From: Paracoccus sp. N5 | GTDB taxonomy: Bacteria; Pseudomonadota; Alphaproteobacteria; Rhodobacterales; Rhodobacteraceae | Reading direction: 5' to 3' | DNA length: 64,000 bases | Assembly (NCBI RefSeq): GCF_000371965.1 | Contig: NZ_AQUO01000003.1 | Location: 285,693 to 349,692 of the forward strand | In this document: piece by piece, positions 28,383 through 37,785 of the stretch | How positions within the stretch are numbered: the stretch's first letter is position 1 | Layout: every line of letters begins with the position of its first letter | Translations under genes and position numbers: made by a program | Notes under the pieces: model-generated | Seen by the model: only the letters and a program-made list of their open reading frames with translations | Database searches by the model: none | Told to the model about the DNA's origin: nothing

Positions 28383-28991
28383 ATGGGGCGGCGCGAGGAC
28401 ACAGAACTTGACCGCGAATTGGCCGTTCTTCCCCCTGAGTTGCGCTGGCGGGAGTGGATGCGCCGGATCGAGGCGGTGCTGTTTGCAAGTAGCGCACCGG
28501 TGGCGCGCGAGGATCTGGCGCGGGTCGTGGGGCAGGGGGCCTCGATCGATCTGTTGATCGAGGATCTGGCAGTGGATCTGGAGGGCCGACCCTATGAGGT
28601 GGCACAGGTGGGCAAGGCGTGGATGCTGCGCACGCGCGCGGCCTATGCCCCAGCGATCCGCGCTGCGGCAGATGTGGACAGCCAGGCGCTGAACCTGTCG
28701 GACTACGATCTGGCCGTGCTGGCGGCGATTGCGTATCACCAGCCGGTCAGCCGCGACGGGTTGAAGGACATCTTTGGAAAAGAGATCAGCCGTGACCTGA
28801 TCGGCCGACTTGCCGAGCGGGACCTGATCGGCACCGGCCCCCGTGAGCCGAGACGTGGCGCGCCTTATACCTTCGTCACCACCGAGGCGTTCCTGGCTGC
28901 CTTCGGGATGGAGTCCTTGCGCGACCTGCCAGACCCCGAGCAATTGGACGATGCAGGCCTGGCAGGCCCATCGGGGGCCACGGAAGGTTAG
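28383..28991 (+). CDS. ScpB-like (SMC-Scp complex subunit B) protein
   Basis: A 202-residue protein with two winged-helix-like parts: RIEAVLFASSAPVAREDLARVVG, LSDYDLAVLAAIAYHQPVSRDGLKDIFGKEISRDLIGRLAERDLI and a GRGAPYTFVTTEAFLAAFGM-like end (here RRGAPYTF), typical of ScpB. ScpB normally works with ScpA and SMC, but no such genes are in the window. It overlaps the 3' end of convergent tniQ by 4 bp. It may be an accessory ScpB paralogue used by a mobile element. Confidence 0.8.
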   Translation: MGRREDTELDRELAVLPPELRWREWMRRIEAVLFASSAPVAREDLARVVGQGASIDLLIEDLAVDLEGRPYEVAQVGKAWMLRTRAAYAPAIRAAADVDSQALNLSDYDLAVLAAIAYHQPVSRDGLKDIFGKEISRDLIGRLAERDLIGTGPREPRRGAPYTFVTTEAFLAAFGMESLRDLPDPEQLDDAGLAGPSGATEG

Positions 28992-30019
28992 GCGACCGGC
29001 CAGGCTTCAGCAGGAAATCGGCGACTTTGGTGAAGCCGGATTGCTGCCCGCAGCAAGGCGGCCAGATCAGGCTCTCTGGAGGAGGAGGCCGGCCCCGGCC
29101 CGGCAGTTTCGCCAAGCCGATCTCTGAGCGTCCTGACCAACCCCTTGTGGTTTTCGGAGGCGCGGGCCAGCCCGAGCCAGAAGGTCAGCGGGCCGCGTTC
29201 TGTGGGGTCTCTTACCTCGATCTGCCGCTCTGACAACCGCTGGAAGAAATTGTAGCGAACCCGATGCGACAAGAATGGGACCGTTGATGTCGCCGTTCTG
29301 ACGGGCACTGGGTGTTTCATAAGCTGCACGGCAAGAGACTTCCGGTCGTCCTGCGCGCGCTCAGCGGAATCAAGGCGCAGCAGATCGTCGATCAGCCGCT
29401 CGAGGCGCCGGGCGCCCGTGCTTGCCGGGCCAGTCGGTTTTGCGAGAGGGGCGTCGCAGAAGGCGCAGTACTGTTGTGGCACGAGGCGAGCCTGACGAAA
29501 TGGCGCAAGGCTCTGCCCACAAGACGGGCAACGGTCGCGCAAGCGGCAGCCATGGCGAAAGCAGGACACGCGGGTTGCCAAGGTCCAGCTCCGCCGGAAA
29601 TAGGGCACCTCGTCTTCCCCCAGGCAGGAGGGACAGAACTGCAACCAACAGGACTGCGCCGTCGATGTCCCTGCATCTTGCGGCCGGGTCCGCAGCCGCA
29701 AGCGCAGGGTCGAGAGTGGACTGTTGGCCAGACAAAGACCGTCGATCTCGTCGGGGCAGATCGCCGTATGGTCGAGCAGCAAGCGACGAACAGAATCCGG
29801 CAGATGCCGGTCAAGTTGCGCCGACCATGTCTCGCCGGCCACCCCGAGCACCGCTCCAAAATAGCGCGGCGGCACACCATTGGCATGTGCAAGCCGATGC
29901 AGCCAGCTTGACAAAAGCTCCCCAGGAGCTGGCCGGACGTCCACCGGCCAGCGATGCCCCGCGGCCACTCTATAGCGGCGGGCCGGGGAGACGGTGATCC
30001 TCTGCGCACTGCTGGTCAT
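28988..30019 (-). CDS. tniQ: TniQ-family transposition targeting protein
   Basis: A 343-residue TniQ/TnsD-like protein. N-terminal PAPGELLSSWLHRLAHANGV is the family hallmark, followed by zinc-binding pairs CPSC, CFRHGC, CPSC and CAFC (about 130-200). TniQ directs Tn5053/Tn7-type transposition. It overlaps tniB by 4 bp. Confidence 0.9.
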   Translation of the reverse strand: MTSSAQRITVSPARRYRVAAGHRWPVDVRPAPGELLSSWLHRLAHANGVPPRYFGAVLGVAGETWSAQLDRHLPDSVRRLLLDHTAICPDEIDGLCLANSPLSTLRLRLRTRPQDAGTSTAQSCWLQFCPSCLGEDEVPYFRRSWTLATRVSCFRHGCRLRDRCPSCGQSLAPFRQARLVPQQYCAFCDAPLAKPTGPASTGARRLERLIDDLLRLDSAERAQDDRKSLAVQLMKHPVPVRTATSTVPFLSHRVRYNFFQRLSERQIEVRDPTERGPLTFWLGLARASENHKGLVRTLRDRLGETAGPGPASSSREPDLAALLRAAIRLHQSRRFPAEAWPVA

Positions 30020-30897
30020 GTCATTGAATGGCGCAAGGCCGAGTTCCGTCGCCGTGACAGCGGTATATAGCCGAGGGCCATGACGGTGCTGGACGTGATC
30101 CTTTCCTCACCGCTCTCAACAGCTGCCACCGCCGTCCGGGTGACGATGTCGACCACCTCGCCAATCAGCCCTTCCGACAGATCATGGATCATTTTGGCCA
30201 GGGGAGGTCGTGAGAGGTTTGAGGCATGCGCAAGCGGCATGCTGGCCTCGAGACTGTCGAGAAGCGTGGCGAAGTCTTCGTCGAATCCCCACCGTGACAC
30301 TGCGACCGTATCGAACCGCGAGCCCATTTCTTCAGTGTCGTGCAATGCATCATAGACAGCGATTTCGCCGACAAGCACGGGCGAGATGTCATGCACGCGT
30401 GCGATCCGCCGCAGGAACGAGAAGATTGCCTTCACATCCTGTCGGCGTCCGCGCAGAACACTGTGGAATTCGTCGAAGATGAGCAGGCGCGGCTTGACGC
30501 TGTCGAGAAGATGATCGACCTGTTCGCTGGCGCGGGACAGGCTACGCCAGCCGGCAGCTTGCGGGGCGCGCAGTCCGGACAGAATGCTGGCGTAGAAATG
30601 CGACAGGCCTGCCCCCTCCCGGGTCTGGATCACCCAGACCCTTTGCCGGTCGGCACGGCGCAGATGTTCGACGGCGAAGCGTTCGGCGATCATGGTCTTG
30701 CCGTTGTGATAGGGACCAGCAATCAACAAGCCGCGTGGACGGAGTGATGGCGGGCGTTCCAACAGCTGCCGCATCGCATCATGTGCCGCAGAGGCACCGG
30801 GATGGCCTATCCAGCGTGGCGCCCGAATATGAGCAATGCGGGTGGCAGCATCCGCATCGAGCAACGCTGAGGTTGATGGTAGGAGATGGTCGGCCAT
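30016..30897 (-). CDS. tniB: TniB-family AAA+ ATPase
   Basis: A 293-residue transposition ATPase (TnsC/TniB class). Walker A is GPYHNGKT at 61-68 and Walker B LLIFDEFH ends at 145; arginine-rich helices follow. It couples TniQ target choice to the TniA transposase. ATG 30897 sits one base before the tniA stop; the longer upstream frame lies within tniA and is rejected. Confidence 0.9.
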   Translation of the reverse strand: MADHLLPSTSALLDADAATRIAHIRAPRWIGHPGASAAHDAMRQLLERPPSLRPRGLLIAGPYHNGKTMIAERFAVEHLRRADRQRVWVIQTREGAGLSHFYASILSGLRAPQAAGWRSLSRASEQVDHLLDSVKPRLLIFDEFHSVLRGRRQDVKAIFSFLRRIARVHDISPVLVGEIAVYDALHDTEEMGSRFDTVAVSRWGFDEDFATLLDSLEASMPLAHASNLSRPPLAKMIHDLSEGLIGEVVDIVTRTAVAAVESGEERITSSTVMALGYIPLSRRRNSALRHSMT

Positions 30898-30898
30898 G

Positions 30899-32560
30899 CT
30901 ACCAGGTCTCCACAGGAAAGACGCGGCGGGGTCGGTCAGGTTCTGGTCCGGTATGGGTCGCCTCCGAAACCTGCCCGACATTTTGATACGCCTTCGGCGC
31001 GTCTGCGGCGTGTCGGGCCCTGGTCATTTCCCGCAGGTGAGCCTTCTTGGATTTGGCCCCGGCGACGGTCGCCGCGATTTCCCGGCGCAGAAGCGTCTTT
31101 TCCTGCGCCGGTCGTTGTTGGCTCTCACGCGTGCGCGCTCGGTCGGCTTCATGCTGCCAAAGGGTGATTGGCATGGTCACCCCATCCCGCCGCTTTACCG
31201 GACGCCAGATCCGCGTGTCGGGATCGGCGATGTAGATCCGGCTGATGTCCCGGGGGTCGTAGCATAGATCCAGAGGTGGCAACCGGTCACGGCGGGCGAC
31301 GAGAGGGCCAAGCCATTGCTCGAAGTAGTCGATGGCGAACAGGCTGACGCCCTGGGGAGAGATGCGGCGTGTTGTGCGGGGGAGAAAGTTGAGCAGGACT
31401 TGGTCAGGATCATCGATCGGCCGGTCCGTCGGTGGAAGTCGCCGCTCCCATTCGAGGCGAGGCACAGTCAGCTTGCGCGCGTTCTGGGTCTGGTTGTGAT
31501 CGATGATTGCCAGAGCGATGCAACGCTCGAGGGCCGCGAAGGTCAGACTTGCCCTCTCATCGGACGCATAGTCGCCGCGATCCGCGATCGACCGTCCGGT
31601 CTTGCCGGGAAGAGAGCGAAGCACCGTGTTCACTTTTCCGACGAGGCGTTCGACAACGCCACCCCGGTGAACCGTTCCCTTGTTCCGGGTGCGGACGGTT
31701 ATGCCGAAGTCGGCGCATCCCGTCGTGAAGGTGCTGCTTTGAAACTCCTTGGCGGAGTCGACAACGATCTGCTTCGGGCGGCCGCACATTTCCCATGGGT
31801 GCGCAATCCCGCGTTCGGCCAGCCAGTCATCCTTGCGGCACATCGCGTGTGCCAAGCACAATGCCACCGAGAGTCGGGACGGGCGCTCGAGGGTGAGGCA
31901 AAAGCCGATGATTGCACTCGTCGCCACATCGGCGGCGATGGTGAGATAGGGTCTGCCCACGAAAACGCCATGATCGTCGATCACCTCGACGAACTGGATA
32001 TCGGCCGGTGTGTGATCGATCTGGACGACGTCAAGGGCGTGTGCTGCACGGATGTATCCCGGACGCGGTTTCAGGCGGTGAAGATGTTTGCCACCGGAAA
32101 GCCGCCGCCGTGCGATCTCCTCGGGAGTGAAGATGATCGGAATCCGCTTGGCCACGGTGACATAGGCCGGGGGCTTGAAGCCTTGGCCGGAACAGCGCGC
32201 GCGGATCTCGTCGACGATGGGCGCGAGATCGGGTTGCTCTGGCTGCAGCCACATCTTTCGCAAAGTGTCGGAAATGATGGCTTCCACGCTGGCCGATATC
32301 CTCGCACGCCGCGCGCCATTCGTCCGAGGAAGAAGCGACGAGACACGGCGGTCCTCCCGATACCGGGCGAGGTGATTGTAGACCTGACGCGTCGAAAGGC
32401 GCAGTTCCACCGCTGCCCGGCTGACAGCCTCCCGCATCGGCAAGTCGCCATCGAGAACCCGGTCAAGTTCGCGAGCGATCCGAACCGCCTTCGACCAAGC
32501 CTCGTCTGAAGCGCGGTAAGCTGCCCGCTCCAAAGGCCGATCTTTGCTGAGTGCTGTCAT
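30899..32560 (-). CDS. tniA: TniA DDE transposase (Mu-type integrase core)
   Basis: A 553-residue transposase. N-terminal helix-turn-helix segments are followed by an RNase-H-fold core with Asp182 (VVQIDHT), Asp268 (IVVDSAKEF) and Glu304 (GGVVERLVG), the D-D-35-E pattern. A Mu-type C-terminal barrel follows. With TniB and TniQ it is the Tn5053/Tn402-like transposition module; the usual resolvase TniR was not found. Repeated GAAATNRTGA-like words upstream (32600-32690) could be transposase sites. Confidence 0.92.
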   Translation of the reverse strand: MTALSKDRPLERAAYRASDEAWSKAVRIARELDRVLDGDLPMREAVSRAAVELRLSTRQVYNHLARYREDRRVSSLLPRTNGARRARISASVEAIISDTLRKMWLQPEQPDLAPIVDEIRARCSGQGFKPPAYVTVAKRIPIIFTPEEIARRRLSGGKHLHRLKPRPGYIRAAHALDVVQIDHTPADIQFVEVIDDHGVFVGRPYLTIAADVATSAIIGFCLTLERPSRLSVALCLAHAMCRKDDWLAERGIAHPWEMCGRPKQIVVDSAKEFQSSTFTTGCADFGITVRTRNKGTVHRGGVVERLVGKVNTVLRSLPGKTGRSIADRGDYASDERASLTFAALERCIALAIIDHNQTQNARKLTVPRLEWERRLPPTDRPIDDPDQVLLNFLPRTTRRISPQGVSLFAIDYFEQWLGPLVARRDRLPPLDLCYDPRDISRIYIADPDTRIWRPVKRRDGVTMPITLWQHEADRARTRESQQRPAQEKTLLRREIAATVAGAKSKKAHLREMTRARHAADAPKAYQNVGQVSEATHTGPEPDRPRRVFPVETW

Positions 32561-32679
32561 GCCGCCGTGCCCTTCAAAACCTATTGAAGTCCATAATGAA
32601 ATTGAAATCGCAAAGCAGAAACCCGCGCCACTTCCGGAGGTACCTTGCGGAAATCATGTGAAAACCACGCAGTGAAATC

Positions 32680-33678
32680 GTGAAGGAAAAGCGACACTGG
32701 TTTCTGCCGGGACCATTCGAAGAAGAACCAGATGATTTGCCTCCCGGGCCGCGTGCAGAACCGCCGGACACTGCCGTCATCGAAGACTGGGCAAAGGCAG
32801 AAGGCGTTCACGCTGCGCGGCTAGCAAAGGTGGCTGGACGCCTGGGAGCTCTGGATGACCGGCTGCTGCGCGGCCCGGAAGGCTGGCGGCATCGCCTCGC
32901 TCTTGTCGAGGCAGCGGCCCTCAGCTGGGTCGCAGGAGATCGGGTGAGTACTGATCGTCTGGCGCTCTGGGTATCCATGCGGCTGTCAGGTGCACAGGAT
33001 GACCCAAATGCCTTGGCACGCGTTGGATGGGCTGTTCGGCGCTTGACAGGCGGTCCCGGACCGATGGCTGACCTGGCCGCTTTTCTGGATCGCCGCGACC
33101 CCGAGAACATTGAAGACAGCGCTGAGCGTTTCGAGGATCGCGCGGGTGGGTGGCTGGACGTCATGGCAGCCGCAAAGGGTCTCCACCCGATCACGCGGGC
33201 GTGCATGGGGTATCACCTGTGGAGCTTGGCGGGCCTCGGACGCCACGGCGACCAGATCGAAGCTGCCGTCACCGCGTCTAGGATCGCGACCAGCGATGGA
33301 AGCGGTGCCATCTTCGCGCCGCTCGCTATGGCCGGGGCCGGGGGGCTGCGCGTTTCGGGCTTGCCACCCGAGCGTTTGGCCCGCTGGTTGGATGGGATGA
33401 ACAGCGCAATTCTAACGGCGATGCGAACACTTGATGATATTGAAGTGTGGATCGGGCGGGCAGAAAACGTCATGGCGCAATTATCTGGCCGCACGCCGGT
33501 TGCCTTGCGAAAGGTTTTCACGGAATGGCCCTTGGTCTCCGCCCCGATGGCTGAGGCCATGACCGGAGCCAGCCGCGCCGCCGTTCAGCGCAATCTCGCA
33601 TGGATGGAGGCAAGCGGTTTGATCCGCGAGGTGACGGGGAACGGGAGGTATCGCATGTGGAAAGCTGACCTAATATAG
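32680..33678 (+). CDS. RHE_PE00001-like plasmid protein (DUF1612/helix-turn-helix type)
   Basis: A 332-residue protein. It resembles the rhizobial RHE_PE00001 family: LDDRLLRGPEGWRHRLALVEAAALSWVAGDRVSTDRLALWVSMRL, a central helical part, and a C-terminal winged helix (VSAPMAEAMTGASRAAVQRNLAWMEASGLIREVTGNGRYRMWKA). The start is GTG 32680. It is divergent from tniA across 120 bp, so it could regulate the transposition genes. Function not established. Confidence 0.65.
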   Translation: MKEKRHWFLPGPFEEEPDDLPPGPRAEPPDTAVIEDWAKAEGVHAARLAKVAGRLGALDDRLLRGPEGWRHRLALVEAAALSWVAGDRVSTDRLALWVSMRLSGAQDDPNALARVGWAVRRLTGGPGPMADLAAFLDRRDPENIEDSAERFEDRAGGWLDVMAAAKGLHPITRACMGYHLWSLAGLGRHGDQIEAAVTASRIATSDGSGAIFAPLAMAGAGGLRVSGLPPERLARWLDGMNSAILTAMRTLDDIEVWIGRAENVMAQLSGRTPVALRKVFTEWPLVSAPMAEAMTGASRAAVQRNLAWMEASGLIREVTGNGRYRMWKADLI

Positions 33679-34209
33679 GTCATTTGTCGAGGCTGACACC
33701 GGCTTGACCTGGCACGCTTTAGTGCCGCCCCAGATGATCGTTTAAGCCACTTTCCGTTCGAATGCGACAAGGCTTTTCCAGCCCAAAGCGTTCGTTAGCC
33801 ATTCGTCTCACGTTTTTGTGACAATTGATCGCTTGAAGCTCCAGTGGGTGAAGGTTGTAACGGGGCGAAATAACGGAATGAGAGCCGGAGCCAGAGATGG
33901 CATCGTAGCATTTGCGAGTGGCGCAAGTTCCCTGTGCCGTGACGTTCCCGATCTCATGGTCGCGATATCGAAGCCGCTGTGCCTAAATTTCCAGACAATC
34001 TGCGACTTAACGAATTGTCGCTGCGCAACTTCGGACCAGGTATTGTGCGAGCAGTTTTCTCCTCCCTAGCAAACTGGAAACTGCAAGGATCGCATGTCTA
34101 CTTACGAAAATTTGCCCTTGAACCTCTAGCCACTAGAAGTCCTATCTGTTCAAGGAGAACACATACCGTTCTTGCCATCAATCGCCGGTGAGAACCGAAA
34201 GGGTACGAA
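33679..34209. promoter_or_regulatory. 530-bp intergenic region with MerR-type promoter A
   Basis: No convincing gene is seen. At the right end there is TTGAAC (34118-34123), a 19-bp spacer holding the dyad CTCTAG-CCA-CTAGAAG, and TATCTG (34143-34148). This is the lengthened-spacer layout of MerR-controlled promoters and points at the L,D-transpeptidase starting at 34210. The left part may hold the edge of the transposon-like block, but no terminal repeat was recognised. Confidence 0.7.
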
Positions 34210-34875
34210 ATGCTGACAAGACGACACTTCATTCAGACAACAACGGCGCTTTTTTCGGTGACCGGTCCCGGTATGGCTTTTGCCGACACTTGGCCCACCG
34301 AGGCTCAGAAGGCTGAATGGGACGCACAGGTGACGCCTCAGGGTTATGTTGCCGAGACTTCCAACCCATGGGGATTGCACCCGCGGTTCCTACCGCAACG
34401 TGTGGTCGCGAAGGCCGGTCTCGTGCCGGGAGATATCCATGTCGACGCGGTCGCACGATATCTTTACCACATTGAAGAGGGTGGAACCGCGATGCGCTAC
34501 GGCGTGGCCATCGCGCGGGGGAACCTCTACGAGCCGGGTGTCTATACCATCAAGCGCAAGGTCAGGTGGCCGCACTGGCAACCGACACAGAGCATGATCA
34601 ATCGCGACCCCGAACTTTATGCTGACATTGCCGATGGCATGGAACCGGGACCGGAAAACGCGCTTGGATCGAGGGCGCTGTATCTCTACGTCGGGGATCG
34701 CGATACCCTTTTGCGCATCCATGGCACTCCGAGCCCACGGAGTATCGGTGGCCGCGCAAGTTCGGGCTGCGTACGGATGGTCATGGCTCATATCAATGAT
34801 CTTTACCCGAACGTCGAGACCGGCTCTACCGCCTATCTTTACTCGGCGGAGGACAGCGTGACTGCCCGCAGCTAA
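34210..34875 (+). CDS. L,D-transpeptidase (YkuD domain), exported
   Basis: A 221-residue protein with a Tat-like start (MLTRRHFIQTTTALF) and signal peptide to about residue 26 (GMAFAD). The catalytic YkuD motif IHGT...GRASSGCVRM carries His and Cys187. These enzymes form 3-3 peptidoglycan cross-links or attach proteins to the wall. It is expressed from MerR-type promoter A, so wall cross-linking would rise under metal stress. It precedes the P-type ATPase unit with a lipoprotein gene in between on the other strand. Confidence 0.88.
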   Translation: MLTRRHFIQTTTALFSVTGPGMAFADTWPTEAQKAEWDAQVTPQGYVAETSNPWGLHPRFLPQRVVAKAGLVPGDIHVDAVARYLYHIEEGGTAMRYGVAIARGNLYEPGVYTIKRKVRWPHWQPTQSMINRDPELYADIADGMEPGPENALGSRALYLYVGDRDTLLRIHGTPSPRSIGGRASSGCVRMVMAHINDLYPNVETGSTAYLYSAEDSVTARS

Positions 34876-34900
34876 GCCAAGCAGCGGACGGCAAACGCAA

Positions 34901-35185
34901 TTAAGTTTCGCGAGGGGTGCAGATACGATTGCCGTTCGCCGTGCGCAGCGGCAGCAAGGTTGTTTCTACGGGGCCGCTGTGTTTGTACCAGTAGCACCCG
35001 TCCTCGGGCACCAAGCGCGCGGTTGCAACATCCTGATCCGGGGCAGCCATTGCAATCACGGCTTCGGGAACTTTGCCCCGCCGGTCTGCCGAGTCGCCCG
35101 GTCCAGTCGGCTGGATTGCGCACCCGGCCGTAAGAGACAGCGCCACTGCAACAATTATTTTTTGCTTCAGCATCAAAACCCGCAT
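34901..35185 (-). CDS. Small lipoprotein of unknown function
   Basis: A 94-residue protein with a lipoprotein signal peptide (KIIVAVALSLTAGC, lipobox Cys22) followed by a short polar domain containing EDGCYWYKHSGPVETTLLPLR. GAAAGGAAGCTTG precedes ATG 35185. It is antiparallel to its neighbours, ending 25 bp from the L,D-transpeptidase stop. It is a potential substrate of the LspA and Lnt encoded nearby. Function unknown. Confidence 0.7.
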   Translation of the reverse strand: MRVLMLKQKIIVAVALSLTAGCAIQPTGPGDSADRRGKVPEAVIAMAAPDQDVATARLVPEDGCYWYKHSGPVETTLLPLRTANGNRICTPRET

Positions 35186-35304
35186 CAAGCTTCCTTTCGT
35201 GTCTGTTTTTCTTTGCATCGGCTTTTCATGCCTCAAGGCGTGATGGAGCCGGTCGCCGCATCCTCTAGCAATAAAACAAACTGAAATACCACCGTATTTT
35301 GCTC

Positions 35305-35335
35305 TTGAAGCTCTAGCTACTGTAGGGGCTATGTC
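35305..35335 (+). promoter_or_regulatory. MerR-type promoter B, for the P-type ATPase
   Basis: TTGAAG (35305-35310), a 19-bp spacer with imperfect dyad CTCTAGCTACTGTAGGG, and TATGTC (35330-35335). The start codon follows at 35368. Confidence 0.75.
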
Positions 35336-35367
35336 ATGGTAAAGCACCCGAATCCAGAGGTCCATTC

Positions 35368-37722
35368 ATGCCGCCCGACACCCATCGTCACGACCACGAT
35401 CACGCCGAAGATGCCCAGACAAGCGGCGGCAGCTGCTGCGGGAGCGCCGGAACGTGCGGCGACATCGTTCCGGCGACCCCCGCGCCAGCGGGCGGGCGCA
35501 GTTTTCAGGTGTCCGGCCTCGATTGCGCCGAGGAGGTAGCAATCCTGAACAAGGTGGTCGGCCCGAAGATCGGCGGGGCCGAGCATCTCGCGTTCGACGT
35601 GATCAATGGGCGGATGACTATTCTCGACAGCGCCAAGAGTTTATCGGACGGCGAAATTGCAGAACTGGTCGCAAGCACCGGCATGACCGCCAAGCCTTGG
35701 GATGCCGAGAACGCGTCGGTCGACCAGGCGGCCCATCTTGCAAGACAGCGGCTGTTTACGGCGCTCAGTGGAGGCTTCTGGGCCGCGGGATTTCTGTGGC
35801 ACATCATCGAGACCGGCATGGGCGGGGCGCTCGGCCTCTTCGCGGGTCACGGCGAAGCGCCGATGCCACTGGTCGAGGCAGGGCTGTTCGCGGTTGCGAT
35901 CCTGTTCGGTGTCTGGCTCGTGGCACCCAAGGCATGGTCGTCCGCTCGGCGGCTGTCGCCCGACATGAACCTGCTCATGGTGGTCGCCGTGGCCGGTGCC
36001 ATCGGGCTTGGCGAATTTTTCGAGGCGGCGACAGTCGCGTTCTTCTTTTCGCTCTCGCTCTACCTCGAAAGCTGGAGCGTCGGGCGTGCGAGGAATGCGG
36101 TTTCAGCTCTGCTCGACCTCGCGCCGCCGACGGCAAGAGTTCTTCATGATGACGGCTCGGAAGCGGACGTTCCGGCTTCTGCGGTTGCTATCAACGCACG
36201 TTTCATCGTGCGCGGCGGAGACCGCATCCCATTGGATGGTGAGGTTGTCGATGGGGCAGGGGCCGTCGATCAGGCGCCGATCACCGGAGAGAGTGCGCTG
36301 GTCCCAAAGGAACGGGGCGACGAAGTCTATGCCGGTACGATCAACGGCGAAGGCACACTGACGGTGCGCGCCACGAAGGCCGCCTCGGACACCGTGTTGG
36401 CCAAGATTATCCGCATGGTCGGCGACGCCCATGCCCGCCGCGCGCCGGTGGAGCAGTGGGTGGCGAAATTCGCCCGCATCTATACGCCTATCGTCATGGC
36501 TCTCGCCATTGCAATTGCCCTGCTGCCGCCGCTCATTTTCGGGGGGGCCTGGGATTATTGGTTCTACAATGCACTCGTGCTGCTGGTGATCGCTTGCCCA
36601 TGCGCTCTGGTCATCTCGACACCGGTCTCCATCGTCGCTGCACTCACCGCCTCAGCGCGGGCCGGGGTGCTGATCAAGGGCGGTGCATATGTTGAGGCAC
36701 CGGGCAAGACCACTGCACTGGCCATGGACAAGACCGGCACGATCACCATGGGCGAGCCCGAGGTGGCGGCGGTGCATCCGCTGGGCAAAGCATCGGCGCA
36801 AGATCTGATGACCCTCGCCGCTGGGCTGGAGGCACGTTCCTCGCATCCCTTGGCGCGCGCCATTCTTGCGCGGGCAGAAGCCGACGGCATCAAGGTATCC
36901 GCCGCGGAAGATACCCGAACCGTTCCGGGCAGGGGACTTGAAGGACGCACAGACGGCCGGTCGATCTGGCTGGGGTCGGACCGGTTTGCCGAGGAGAAGG
37001 GTTTCGGCGACGCCATTCCGAAGGATTTGCGCGACCGCATCGAAGGGGCTGGCAGCACCCTTGTTGCCGTGGGCGACGACACCGGTGTCACCGGCATCTT
37101 GGAATTGCGCGACCGTATCCGCCCGGATGCCAAAGGCATCGTGGCGCAGCTTCACGCGCAGGGTGTGAAGACCATCGTCATGCTGACCGGTGATAACGAG
37201 CGGACAGCGCGCGCTGTTGCAGCCGAGGTCGGCATCGACGAGGTCCGTGCCGAGCTTCTGCCCGAAGACAAGGTGACTGCCATCGAAGAACTGGTCGAAA
37301 CGCATGACATGGTGGCCATGATCGGCGACGGGGTCAACGACGCCCCGGCCATGGCGCGCGCGCATTACGCCATCGCAATGGGTGCCGTTGGTTCGGACGC
37401 GGCAATCGAGACGGCGGATATAGCCCTGATGACCGACGATCTCGGCAAGGTGCCTTGGCTGATCGGTCATTCGCGCCGGACAATGTCGATCATTCATCAG
37501 AACATCGGTATTTCCTTGGCGACCAAGGGCGTTTTCGTTGTCGCTACCGCGTTCGGACTGGCATCGATGTGGGGCGCGATTGCAGCCGACGTAGGAGTGT
37601 CATTGCTGGTGGTGGCCAATGCCCTGCGCCTGCTGAACAGCCAAGAGGCCAAGGCGCCGCCGTCCGGCGGTGAGCAGGTTGGCCCACAGATGGCAAAGGC
37701 CGCGCTTGCCCACGGACATTGA
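35368..37722 (+). CDS. cadA: Heavy-metal translocating P-type ATPase (CadA/ZntA-type; Zn/Cd/Pb)
   Basis: A 784-residue exporter. The N-terminus has metal-ligand clusters (HRHDHDHAED, GSCCGSAGTCGD) and one HMA-like domain with GLDCAEE in place of a CxxC, typical of Zn/Cd/Pb pumps. The transmembrane CPC motif is at about 409-411, the phosphorylated Asp454 in DKTGT, and GDGVNDAP near 654. The C-terminus ends HGH. It is driven by promoter B and followed within 65 bp by another L,D-transpeptidase. Lead, cadmium or zinc is more likely than copper because of the DCAEE type and the regulator's cysteine set. Confidence 0.93.
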   Translation: MPPDTHRHDHDHAEDAQTSGGSCCGSAGTCGDIVPATPAPAGGRSFQVSGLDCAEEVAILNKVVGPKIGGAEHLAFDVINGRMTILDSAKSLSDGEIAELVASTGMTAKPWDAENASVDQAAHLARQRLFTALSGGFWAAGFLWHIIETGMGGALGLFAGHGEAPMPLVEAGLFAVAILFGVWLVAPKAWSSARRLSPDMNLLMVVAVAGAIGLGEFFEAATVAFFFSLSLYLESWSVGRARNAVSALLDLAPPTARVLHDDGSEADVPASAVAINARFIVRGGDRIPLDGEVVDGAGAVDQAPITGESALVPKERGDEVYAGTINGEGTLTVRATKAASDTVLAKIIRMVGDAHARRAPVEQWVAKFARIYTPIVMALAIAIALLPPLIFGGAWDYWFYNALVLLVIACPCALVISTPVSIVAALTASARAGVLIKGGAYVEAPGKTTALAMDKTGTITMGEPEVAAVHPLGKASAQDLMTLAAGLEARSSHPLARAILARAEADGIKVSAAEDTRTVPGRGLEGRTDGRSIWLGSDRFAEEKGFGDAIPKDLRDRIEGAGSTLVAVGDDTGVTGILELRDRIRPDAKGIVAQLHAQGVKTIVMLTGDNERTARAVAAEVGIDEVRAELLPEDKVTAIEELVETHDMVAMIGDGVNDAPAMARAHYAIAMGAVGSDAAIETADIALMTDDLGKVPWLIGHSRRTMSIIHQNIGISLATKGVFVVATAFGLASMWGAIAADVGVSLLVVANALRLLNSQEAKAPPSGGEQVGPQMAKAALAHGH

Positions 37723-37785
37723 TCACGCAGCATTTGCAAGGTAACGTAATGTCCATAACAGACCTCACGAAAGAGGCATCGAGCA

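Noticed and set aside
26269..33678. Complete Tn7-like transposon with defined ends
   Set aside because: TniA, TniB and TniQ are clear, but I could not find matching terminal inverted repeats or a target duplication by eye, so no element boundaries are claimed.
33818..34069. 83-residue ORF in the gap before the L,D-transpeptidase
   Set aside because: No ribosome site, no family character, and it ends before a regulatory site; treated as non-coding.
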